Of a DNA stretch of 5,419 bases, positions 1 to 5,419 are shown one piece after another. Made by a program: the position numbers and the translations under genes. Positions within the stretch are counted from its first letter, which is position 1. The number at the start of each line of letters is the position of its first letter. This DNA is from Bacteroidales bacterium. GTDB lineage: Bacteria; Bacteroidota; Bacteroidia; Bacteroidales; NBLH01. A model generated the notes under the pieces. The model saw only the letters and a list, made by a program, of their open reading frames with translations, searched no databases and was not told the origin of the DNA. The stretch is from positions 1 through 5,419 of the forward strand of contig JALWNR010000235.1 in the NCBI GenBank assembly GCA_027083715.1. Reading direction: 5' to 3'.

Positions 1-819
1 TGCTTGACGAGCTTTATTGTAAGTCAGTTTCAAGTCTTTCAACAATTCGGTAGCATTATCCGTAGCTTTATGCATTGCTGTCATTCGCGCACCATGTTCT
101 GCCGCATATGAATCTAAAACAGCCTTATAAAGTTGAATTTTTAAGGCATAAGGAATTAATTGCTCAACAATTTGATCTTTATCAGGTTCATAAATGTAAT
201 CTCCTTCAAAACTTTCTTCTCTTTCCGACAGCTTAATTGGCAAAAATTGTTCTTCTTGTGGAATTTGAACCGCAGCATTTTTAAATTTGTTATAAACAAT
301 ATGCACCCGGTCGTATGCTTTTGTCTCAAACTGTTTCATAACTTTTTCAGCAAGTTCTGAAACAGTTTTGAAATTCAAATCATTATAAATTTCTGAATGG
401 CTCTCTGTAATATCAACATGCTTTGTACGAAGCATGTCGTTGATGGTTTTTCCTAGTGTATAAATATCAACTTTCCCTTCCTCAAAGAGATTTTTGTACT
501 CATTTTTGATTAATTCTTCGGCTTTTTTAACTGAATTTGCATTAAAAGCACCACAAAGTCCTTTATTGGAAGCGATAACAATAATTAAAACCCTTTCGAC
601 ATTTCTTTCTTGTGTATAAACATTATCTTCAAAATTTTCGGCAGAAGACATTACATGATCCAAAATTTCATGTAACTTATCAGCATAAGGGCGCATTTGT
701 GTAATAGCATCTTGTGCTTTACGCAATTTTGCAGCCGCTACCATTTTCATGGCAGAGGTTATTTTACGAGTTGAATTTACCGAAGTAATTCGGGTACGTA
801 TTTCTTTAAGGTTAGCCAT
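1..819 (-). CDS. atpG: F1Fo ATP synthase gamma subunit, 3' end cut off by the window edge
   Basis: This gene encodes the central rotor shaft of the F1 sector, which turns inside the alpha3beta3 hexamer and couples it to the c ring. I translated the minus strand from the ATG at 817-819 and obtained 273 codons open to the window edge. The N-terminal helix carries the family pattern KITSAMKMVAAAKLRKAQ (residues 19-36). The central Rossmann-like domain has SNKGLCGAFN (84-93). The C-terminal helix has EHGARMTAMHKATDNA (241-256) and ends in LTYNKARQA (265-273). E. coli gamma continues about 14-17 residues beyond the matching NKARQA, so only the last 15-20 codons are missing and there is no sign of decay. 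It starts 23 nt after the ACBP stop codon, with no Shine-Dalgarno sequence. It is probably co-transcribed with the genes upstream. Confidence 0.97.
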   Translation of the reverse strand, partial: MANLKEIRTRITSVNSTRKITSAMKMVAAAKLRKAQDAITQMRPYADKLHEILDHVMSSAENFEDNVYTQERNVERVLIIVIASNKGLCGAFNANSVKKAEELIKNEYKNLFEEGKVDIYTLGKTINDMLRTKHVDITESHSEIYNDLNFKTVSELAEKVMKQFETKAYDRVHIVYNKFKNAAVQIPQEEQFLPIKLSEREESFEGDYIYEPDKDQIVEQLIPYALKIQLYKAVLDSYAAEHGARMTAMHKATDNATELLKDLKLTYNKARQA

Positions 820-842
820 CTTTTAAAATTATCTTAAACCTT

Positions 843-1100
843 TTATTGTTTACTTAACAAACTGTTTACCAAATCTATATATTCCTGAGCAGCCTCATCT
901 GAACTTTTTCCTTTTAAACTTTCCCAAGCATCGTATTTTGCTTGTCCTTTAAAATCAAAACCTCCCGGACGCTCTCCGCTAATATCTCCTTCTGTTGCTT
1001 GTTTATACAAACTGTATAATTTTAAAAGTATATCGTTTGAGGGTTTGGATTTTAAAGTTTTAGAATTTTTTACTGCTTGTTCAAATGCTTCTTTGTTCAT
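843..1100 (-). CDS. Acyl-CoA-binding protein (ACBP) encoded inside the atp operon
   Basis: This is an 85-residue soluble protein of the ACBP family, small four-helix proteins that bind long-chain acyl-CoA esters and buffer or carry them in the cytosol. The length equals that of classical single-domain ACBP (about 86 residues). The hallmark blocks are present: LYSLYKQATEGD (28-39), ERPGGFDFKGQAKYDAWESL (43-62) and a C-terminal EYIDLV (73-78). By comparison with remembered bovine ACBP, the ligand-contact residues correspond to Y29, Y32, K33, K55 and Y74. The bovine Trp55 is replaced by Y56, a conservative aromatic change. There is no signal peptide or membrane segment. It lies 63 nt after atpA and 23 nt before atpG on the same strand, so it is probably co-transcribed. 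The family assignment is firm; any link to ATP synthase function is inference from position alone. The gap before it holds a 12-bp inverted repeat. Confidence 0.95.
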   Translation of the reverse strand: MNKEAFEQAVKNSKTLKSKPSNDILLKLYSLYKQATEGDISGERPGGFDFKGQAKYDAWESLKGKSSDEAAQEYIDLVNSLLSKQ

Positions 1101-1121
1101 TTTTCTTTATATTTTTAAAAT

Positions 1122-1152
1122 ACTTTGACAAAGCTTTAAACTTTGTCAAAGT
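1122..1152 (-). repeat. Perfect 12-bp inverted repeat between atpA and the ACBP gene
   Basis: The arms are actttgacaaag (1122-1133) and ctttgtcaaagt (1141-1152), fully complementary and separated by 7 nt. In the transcript the hairpin begins 11 nt after the atpA stop codon and ends 21 nt before the ACBP start codon. Each arm is itself almost palindromic (CTTTG-N-CAAAG), so the two arms also read as a direct repeat differing only at the central base. The stem is A/T-rich and is followed by AUUUUAAAAAU rather than a clean U-run. It is therefore at best a weak terminator. A role in RNA processing or 3'-end stability of the upstream message, or an operator for a dimeric protein, would fit equally well. 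Confidence 0.7.
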
Positions 1153-1163
1153 GATGATGTTCT

Positions 1164-2741
1164 TTATTTAAAAGATGCAGCCAAGTCTTTGGCAACTTTT
1201 TCCATTGTACTAATAGCTTCATCAGTTAATTTACCGGCTGCCAAATCATCCATAACATCTTTATGCTTCACACTCAACAAATCAAGATATTGCGATTCAA
1301 ATTCTTTAACTTTTTCAACAGGAACTTCTGATAACAAACCTTTAGTTCCGCAGAATATAATCGCAATTTGTTGCTCAACTGTATATGGCGAATGTAAACC
1401 TTGTTTCAATATTTCCACATTTCGAGCACCTTTATCCAATACAGCTTTAGTGGCAGCATCCAAATCGGAGCCGAATTTTGAAAAAGCCTCCAATTCACGG
1501 TATTGTGCCTGGTCTAGCTTTAAAGTACCTGCCACTTTTTTCATTGCTTTAATCTGTGCATTACCACCTACACGAGATACCGAAATACCTACATTGATGG
1601 CGGGACGAATACCTGAGTTAAACAAATCAGACTCAAGAAAAATTTGTCCGTCGGTAATAGAAATTACATTGGTTGGGATATATGCAGAAACGTCTCCTGC
1701 TTGTGTTTCGATAATAGGCAGAGCTGTTAAAGAGCCGCCACCTTTTACCAAATGTTTTATTGATGCGGGAATATCGTTCATTTTTTGGGCAATATCATCA
1801 GAATTGATAATTTTTGCAGCTCTTTCCAATAAACGTGAATGCAAATAAAATACATCGCCAGGATAGGCTTCACGGCCCGGTGGGCGGCGTAATAACAAAG
1901 AAACCTCACGATAAGAAACCGCTTGTTTTGACAGGTCATCATAGATGATTAAGGCAGGACGTCCTGTATCGCGGAAAAACTCACCGATAGCAGCACCGGC
2001 AAAAGGAGCATAATACTGCAGTGCCGCAGCATCTGATGCGTTGGCTGCAACAATTACAGTATAATCCATTGCACCAAATTCTTCCAGTGTTTTGGCAATT
2101 TGAGCAACTGTTGAGCCTTTCTGCCCTATGGCTACATAAATACAATAAACCGGCTCACCACGATCAAAAAATTCTTTTTGGTTGATAATGGTATCAATAG
2201 CAATGGCTGTTTTTCCGGTTTGGCGGTCACCAATAATCAACTCACGCTGACCTCTACCAATAGGGATCATGGCATCAATTGCCTTAATACCTGTTTGTAA
2301 GGGTTCATTTACCGGTTGACGGAAAATTACCCCCGGTGCTTTACGCTCCAAAGGCATGGTATAACGTTCGCCTGTTATCGGACCTTTACCATCAATAGGT
2401 TCACCAATGGTATTTATAACACGTCCTAAAAGTCCTTCTCCAACATCAATTGAAGCAATTTTTTTAGTTCGTTTAACGGTACCACCCTCTTTAATCCCTT
2501 CGGTATGGCCTAAAAGAACAGCACCCACATTATCTTCTTCCAAGTTTAAAACGATGCCTTCCACACCATTTTCAAATTCAATCATTTCGTTGGCTTGAAC
2601 TTTTGAAAGTCCATAAATACGAGCTATACCATCACCTACTTGTAAAACTGTACCTACTTCTTCAAGTTCTACTTCTGTGGTAATACCTTCCAATTGCTTT
2701 TTCAATACTTCGGATACTTCTCCCGGTCTGATTCCTGCCAT
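1164..2741 (-). CDS. atpA: F1Fo ATP synthase alpha subunit
   Basis: Alpha forms the catalytic hexamer with beta (three copies each) and carries the non-catalytic nucleotide sites. The 525-residue length is normal for the family. The N-terminal beta-barrel domain includes [19 protein letters not shown] (27-45). The nucleotide-binding domain has the Walker A loop GDRQTGKT (171-178, with K177 and T178) and the Walker B strand ALIIYDD (263-269). The family signature [14 protein letters not shown] (379-392) contains R390, equivalent to the arginine that reaches into the neighbouring catalytic site on beta. The C-terminal helical domain follows, with [16 protein letters not shown] (413-428). The ATG is preceded by an A-rich leader without a Shine-Dalgarno sequence, 22 nt after the atpH stop. 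Beta, its obligatory partner, is not encoded in this window. Confidence 0.99.
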   Translation of the reverse strand: MAGIRPGEVSEVLKKQLEGITTEVELEEVGTVLQVGDGIARIYGLSKVQANEMIEFENGVEGIVLNLEEDNVGAVLLGHTEGIKEGGTVKRTKKIASIDVGEGLLGRVINTIGEPIDGKGPITGERYTMPLERKAPGVIFRQPVNEPLQTGIKAIDAMIPIGRGQRELIIGDRQTGKTAIAIDTIINQKEFFDRGEPVYCIYVAIGQKGSTVAQIAKTLEEFGAMDYTVIVAANASDAAALQYYAPFAGAAIGEFFRDTGRPALIIYDDLSKQAVSYREVSLLLRRPPGREAYPGDVFYLHSRLLERAAKIINSDDIAQKMNDIPASIKHLVKGGGSLTALPIIETQAGDVSAYIPTNVISITDGQIFLESDLFNSGIRPAINVGISVSRVGGNAQIKAMKKVAGTLKLDQAQYRELEAFSKFGSDLDAATKAVLDKGARNVEILKQGLHSPYTVEQQIAIIFCGTKGLLSEVPVEKVKEFESQYLDLLSVKHKDVMDDLAAGKLTDEAISTMEKVAKDLAASFK

Positions 2742-2763
2742 TGTTTATTATTTTTCAATTTAA

Positions 2764-3297
2764 TTACTTAACAATTTCTTTTTTAATATGCTCGAGCTGT
2801 CTTGCCACACTTGCATCATATTGTAAATCATCAATACGTATAAGAAAACCACCAACCAAATTTTCATCAGTAGTTTCAATTAGCTCTGTTTCAGCATTAA
2901 AACTGCTTTTTATAATATTTTTAATTTCTTTTCTAACTGTGTCATTAATTTTTGTAACACTTGCAAAATGAACCGTCTTAATTCCTTTTTCAGTTTTATA
3001 TAAATTCAGAAAATCCAAAGCCATTTGTTTTAAAAAAGGTTCTCTACGGTTTTGTGTAACCAAATGTATAAAATCAAGTGTTAATTTATCTGCTTGTTTA
3101 AATATTGCATCAAAAATTTTATTTTTCTTTGCAAAAGGTAATACCGGATTTTCCAAAAACCGGTTAAAAACATCATCTTGTTCACAAACAGATACAATTT
3201 GAGCCATATCATCTTTGACTTTTGAAAGTGTATTTTTCTCTTTTGCCAAAGAAAACAAAGCTTTTGCATACCTAACCGCTATAGCGCTGTAATTCAT
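2764..3297 (-). CDS. atpH: F1Fo ATP synthase delta subunit (OSCP homologue)
   Basis: Delta sits on top of F1 and ties the alpha3beta3 head to the b-subunit stalk, acting as part of the stator. The 177-residue length is typical. The N-terminal helical domain begins with AVRYAKALFSLAKEK (7-21), the usual YAkAL start of the family. The C-terminal domain carries the conserved block LVGGFLIRIDDLQYDAS (147-163), followed by a short basic helix ending in IKKEIVK. It starts 14 nt after the atpF stop and ends 22 nt before atpA, so it is tightly packed within the operon. No Shine-Dalgarno sequence is evident. The chosen ATG gives the standard short leader before the YAKAL motif. Confidence 0.97.
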   Translation of the reverse strand: MNYSAIAVRYAKALFSLAKEKNTLSKVKDDMAQIVSVCEQDDVFNRFLENPVLPFAKKNKIFDAIFKQADKLTLDFIHLVTQNRREPFLKQMALDFLNLYKTEKGIKTVHFASVTKINDTVRKEIKNIIKSSFNAETELIETTDENLVGGFLIRIDDLQYDASVARQLEHIKKEIVK

Positions 3298-3311
3298 TAG
3301 TTTTTATTTGC

Positions 3312-3806
3312 TTAATTGAGTTTAATATCTTTTAAATACTGATCCATTAACTCTTTTTGCTTTTGGGGATCGTCCAATTGTTTTTTTAGAATTTTTTCGG
3401 CAATAAGTACTGATAATGATGCAATGTTTTCTTTCATTTCGCTAATTGCCGCCTCTTTTTCATTTTCAATACTTCTGCGTGCCGCTTCAATCATTTTATC
3501 GGCTTCTTGGGATGCTTTTTGTTTGGCTTCTTCAATCATTTTTTGTTGCAAATCTTTTGCTTCTTTTAACATTTGCGAACGCTCATTACGTGCTTCTGCC
3601 AATATTTTTTCGTTGTCGGCTTTTAATTTACCCATTTCTTCGCGGGCTTTTTGTGCCGATTCAAGGGCTTCTTCAATAGAGTCTTCTCTTTCTTTAAGTG
3701 AAGATAATATCGGACCCCATGCAAATTTTTTTAAAATATAAAGTACTACCAAAAATGTAAGTACCATCCAAAAAAGAAGTCCGTAATCCGGTGTTACTAA
3801 TCCCAT
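3312..3806 (-). CDS. atpF: F1Fo ATP synthase b subunit (peripheral stalk)
   Basis: The b subunit, normally two copies per complex, anchors the peripheral stalk in the membrane and reaches up to delta. The 164-residue length is typical. One N-terminal membrane helix spans about residues 9-27 (LLFWMVLTFLVVLYILKK region). It is followed by the conserved FAWGPIL (28-34), which marks the membrane exit of b subunits. Residues 36-145 are a highly charged helix rich in Glu, Lys, Ala and Gln, as expected for the right-handed coiled-coil stalk. No second b-type gene (b') is visible, so a homodimer is likely. It begins 90 nt after atpE, beyond a terminator-like hairpin, so its transcription may be lower than that of atpE. 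It is followed after 14 nt by atpH. Confidence 0.97.
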   Translation of the reverse strand: MGLVTPDYGLLFWMVLTFLVVLYILKKFAWGPILSSLKEREDSIEEALESAQKAREEMGKLKADNEKILAEARNERSQMLKEAKDLQQKMIEEAKQKASQEADKMIEAARRSIENEKEAAISEMKENIASLSVLIAEKILKKQLDDPQKQKELMDQYLKDIKLN

Positions 3807-3835
3807 ATTATATTATTTTAAAAATGTTTGATTTT

Positions 3836-3853
3836 GTTCTTTTAAAAAAGAAC
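3836..3853 (-). repeat. Short palindrome overlapping the U-tract of the atpE terminator
   Basis: On the minus strand this reads GTTCTTTT-TT-AAAAGAAC, two perfectly complementary 8-nt arms around 2 nt. As RNA it could form 7 bp with a UUUA loop. It shares the U-tract and the last bases of the 3' arm of the preceding terminator hairpin, so the two structures compete. It may be coincidental in an A/T-rich gap. Confidence 0.45.
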
Positions 3854-3890
3854 TCCCGTCTCAACCAACCGTTTCCGACAGGAGTTTCTT
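3844..3890 (-). terminator. Intrinsic terminator or attenuator between atpE and atpF
   Basis: The minus-strand transcript can fold 3877-3890 (AAGAAACUCCUGUC) onto 3848-3860 (GACGGGAGUUCUU). This gives 13 base pairs, one of them G-U, with a single bulged A at 3887. The inner ten pairs are uninterrupted and hold most of the G+C. The loop is 16 nt (3861-3876). Six U residues follow at once (3849-3844), the form expected of a rho-independent terminator. The hairpin starts 6 nt after the atpE stop codon. Because atpF-atpG have no obvious promoter of their own, readthrough must occur, so partial termination (attenuation) is more likely than a full stop. The plus strand also has a T-run after the stem, but no plus-strand gene reads into it. 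Confidence 0.8.
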
Positions 3891-3896
3891 TTTGTT

Positions 3897-4202
<306 letters not shown>

Positions 4203-5333
4203 TTAATGGTGTTCTTCCTCTGTTGCCATACCAAAATATAAAGCAGACAATAGAGTAAATACATATGCCTGAATGAAAGCAACTAATAATTCAAGCATTG
4301 TCATAAATATTGTAAATGCAATAGATACTACTGAAATTCCATATCCAGCATAAATACTTTTTTCTCCGAAAATAAATATTAAACTATAAAAACCCAGTGC
4401 TATAATGTGTCCGGCTGTAATGTTGGCAAACAAACGAACCATTAAAACAAACGGCTTGGTAAACATACCCATTATCTCTACAATTGGCATTAATGGTACA
4501 GGTATTTTTAGCCACCAAGGTACTCCTGGTGTATTTATCATATGTGTCCAATAAGCTTTATTTCCGTTTATAGTGGTAATGGTAAAAGTAAATAATGCTA
4601 ATGCCAGAGTAATGGTTATATTACCTGTTAAATTAGCTCCACCGGGAATAATTGGTACTAAGCCCAATAAATTATTCAAGAAAATAAAAAAGAAAATAGT
4701 TAAAAGATAAGGCATGTATTTTTCAGGATTTTTCTGAATAGATGCTTTAGCTATATCATCACGAATAAAAATAATCAAAGGTTCAAAAAATGATTGCATT
4801 CCTTTAGGTGCTTTGCCCTGATTTTTTTTATACGCATTAGCTACGCTAATAAAAATCCACATAAGCAACGAAACACTGAAAAATAATGATAAAACATTTT
4901 TAGTAATAGAAATATCAATGGGGCGCACTACACTTCCATTAGATAATGTTTCTACTATTTTTCCTTTATTTGGAGATTTTTCATCAGACTCTATTCTAAA
5001 TCCTTTGTAGCTTTCGTGTCCATGATGAAATTTTGAAGACATGAATACATTTAAACCTTTTTCTTTACTGTAAACAATTACCGGTAATGGCAGGCTAATG
5101 TGATTATGACCAATGGTAACTATATGCCATTCATATGCATCGCCAATATGATCAAAAATAAAATGTCCCGGATCAAATTTTTTCTCTATAGTCGGTTCAT
5201 GTTCATGATTTTCTTCATTGTGCTGAGCACTTATTGAAGAAGTTCCTAAAAATAAAATAAATGTAAGCAATATAGCATACTTAATCCCTTTAAGGGATGT
5301 ATCTGAAAGTTTCGTTAACTTTTTGATTATCAT
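4203..5333 (-). CDS. atpB: F1Fo ATP synthase a subunit with signal peptide and His-rich N-terminal extension
   Basis: The a subunit forms the two half-channels beside the c ring. At 376 residues it is about 100 longer than E. coli a (271). Residues 1-36 look like a signal peptide: a basic start, hydrophobic 19-30, and likely cleavage in SISA-QHNE. Residues 37-143 form an extracytoplasmic extension with 11 histidines between 38 and 106. Membrane segments follow at about 145-167, 209-229, 236-256, 282-323 and 331-369. The essential arginine is R300 in VRLFANITAGHII, with N304 alongside. H309 and E348 occupy the places of E. coli E219 and H245, the swapped pair also seen in mitochondria. Q355 matches E. 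coli Q252. It appears to be the first gene of the operon, about 40 nt downstream of the predicted start of transcription. Confidence 0.97.
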   Translation of the reverse strand: MIIKKLTKLSDTSLKGIKYAILLTFILFLGTSSISAQHNEENHEHEPTIEKKFDPGHFIFDHIGDAYEWHIVTIGHNHISLPLPVIVYSKEKGLNVFMSSKFHHGHESYKGFRIESDEKSPNKGKIVETLSNGSVVRPIDISITKNVLSLFFSVSLLMWIFISVANAYKKNQGKAPKGMQSFFEPLIIFIRDDIAKASIQKNPEKYMPYLLTIFFFIFLNNLLGLVPIIPGGANLTGNITITLALALFTFTITTINGNKAYWTHMINTPGVPWWLKIPVPLMPIVEIMGMFTKPFVLMVRLFANITAGHIIALGFYSLIFIFGEKSIYAGYGISVVSIAFTIFMTMLELLVAFIQAYVFTLLSALYFGMATEEEHH

Positions 5334-5380
5334 TTATATCAAGTTTACAGCTTATTTTTTATATTTTAAATTTATGAGCA

Positions 5381-5414
5381 CAAAAATATAAAAAATATCT
5401 AATATTATAACAAA
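5381..5414 (-). promoter_or_regulatory. Bacteroidota-type promoter of the atp operon
   Basis: The minus strand has TTTG (5411-5414), a 22-nt spacer and TATTTTTG (5381-5388). The second element is an exact match to the Bacteroidota -7 consensus TAnnTTTG, and the first matches the -33 TTTG. The spacer is at the upper end of the usual range. Transcription would start around 5374-5376, leaving a leader of about 40 nt before the atpB ATG. The rest of 5334-5419 is A/T-rich with no gene or Shine-Dalgarno sequence visible. In such A/T-rich DNA a chance match is possible, but its place directly before the first gene supports it. Confidence 0.6.
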
Positions 5415-5419
5415 GGATA

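Noticed and set aside
160..360. A 66-codon plus-strand open frame
   Set aside because: It is antisense to atpG, whose translation is continuous and conserved here, and the product is a Phe/Asn-rich string of no recognisable family.
1101..1163. A separate promoter for the ACBP gene
   Set aside because: TTTG occurs several times through the inverted repeat, but no TAnnTTTG lies at a proper distance; the closest is AAGCTTTG only 10 nt after a TTTG.
1189..1848. A 219-codon open frame on the plus strand, antisense to atpA
   Set aside because: It lies wholly inside atpA, its translation resembles no family I recognise, and it is a by-product of the codon pattern of the conserved alpha subunit.
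2741..2971. A 76-codon plus-strand frame and similar short frames at 2407-2598 and 3081-3269
   Set aside because: All overlap conserved codons of atpH or atpA in another frame and have no leader or family match of their own.
3424..3741. Overlapping plus-strand open frames of 105 and 77 codons
   Set aside because: They are antisense to the Glu/Lys/Ala-rich stalk of atpF. The apparent Ser/Phe/Leu-rich, membrane-like composition is what antisense reading of such a coiled coil gives.
5284..5298. A 15-nt palindrome, atccctt-t-aagggat, within the signal-peptide codons of atpB
   Set aside because: It could form only a 5-bp hairpin, it is within coding sequence, and such short symmetry is expected by chance. 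I would reconsider it if conserved at silent positions.

Overview
The window is an AT-rich stretch of bacterial chromosome in which every credible gene lies on the minus strand. Read 5'->3' along that strand (from high to low coordinates) it encodes most of an F1Fo ATP synthase in the order atpB (a), atpE (c), atpF (b), atpH (delta), atpA (alpha), a small acyl-CoA-binding protein (ACBP), and atpG (gamma). The atpG gene runs off the left edge about 15-20 codons before its expected end. The source looks like a member of Bacteroidota. The a subunit has the signal peptide and long His-rich N-terminal extension of that phylum. The leader of atpB carries a Bacteroidota-type promoter (TTTG, 22-nt spacer, TAnnTTTG). 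None of the start codons has a convincing Shine-Dalgarno sequence; they follow A/T-rich leaders instead. A closer assignment cannot be justified from the sequence.

Layout: 5334-5419 is the operon leader with the promoter. 4203-5333 is atpB, 3897-4154 atpE, 3312-3806 atpF, 2764-3297 atpH, 1164-2741 atpA, 843-1100 the ACBP gene, and 1-819 partial atpG. Gaps are 14 to 90 nt, so this reads as one operon. There is no gene-free stretch over 300 bases. The membrane sector (a, c, b) comes first, then the peripheral stalk and catalytic parts (delta, alpha, gamma). The genes atpD (beta) and atpC (epsilon) are not in the window, and no atpI-like gene is visible upstream of atpB.

Two gaps hold RNA structure. 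The atpE-atpF gap contains a GC-rich hairpin followed by a U-run, which has the form of an intrinsic terminator. The atpA-ACBP gap contains a perfect 12-bp inverted repeat. Both hairpins follow genes for multi-copy subunits (c ring; alpha3) and precede genes needed in lower amount, which suggests that partial termination or RNA processing helps set subunit ratios.

The main surprise is the ACBP gene between atpA and atpG. It encodes a nearly textbook 85-residue acyl-CoA-binding protein, a family best known from eukaryotes, inside an energy-conversion operon. I see no sign of a wholly new system, mobile element, CRISPR array or RNA gene. The points worth following are the ACBP insertion, the two intercistronic hairpins and the a-subunit extension.
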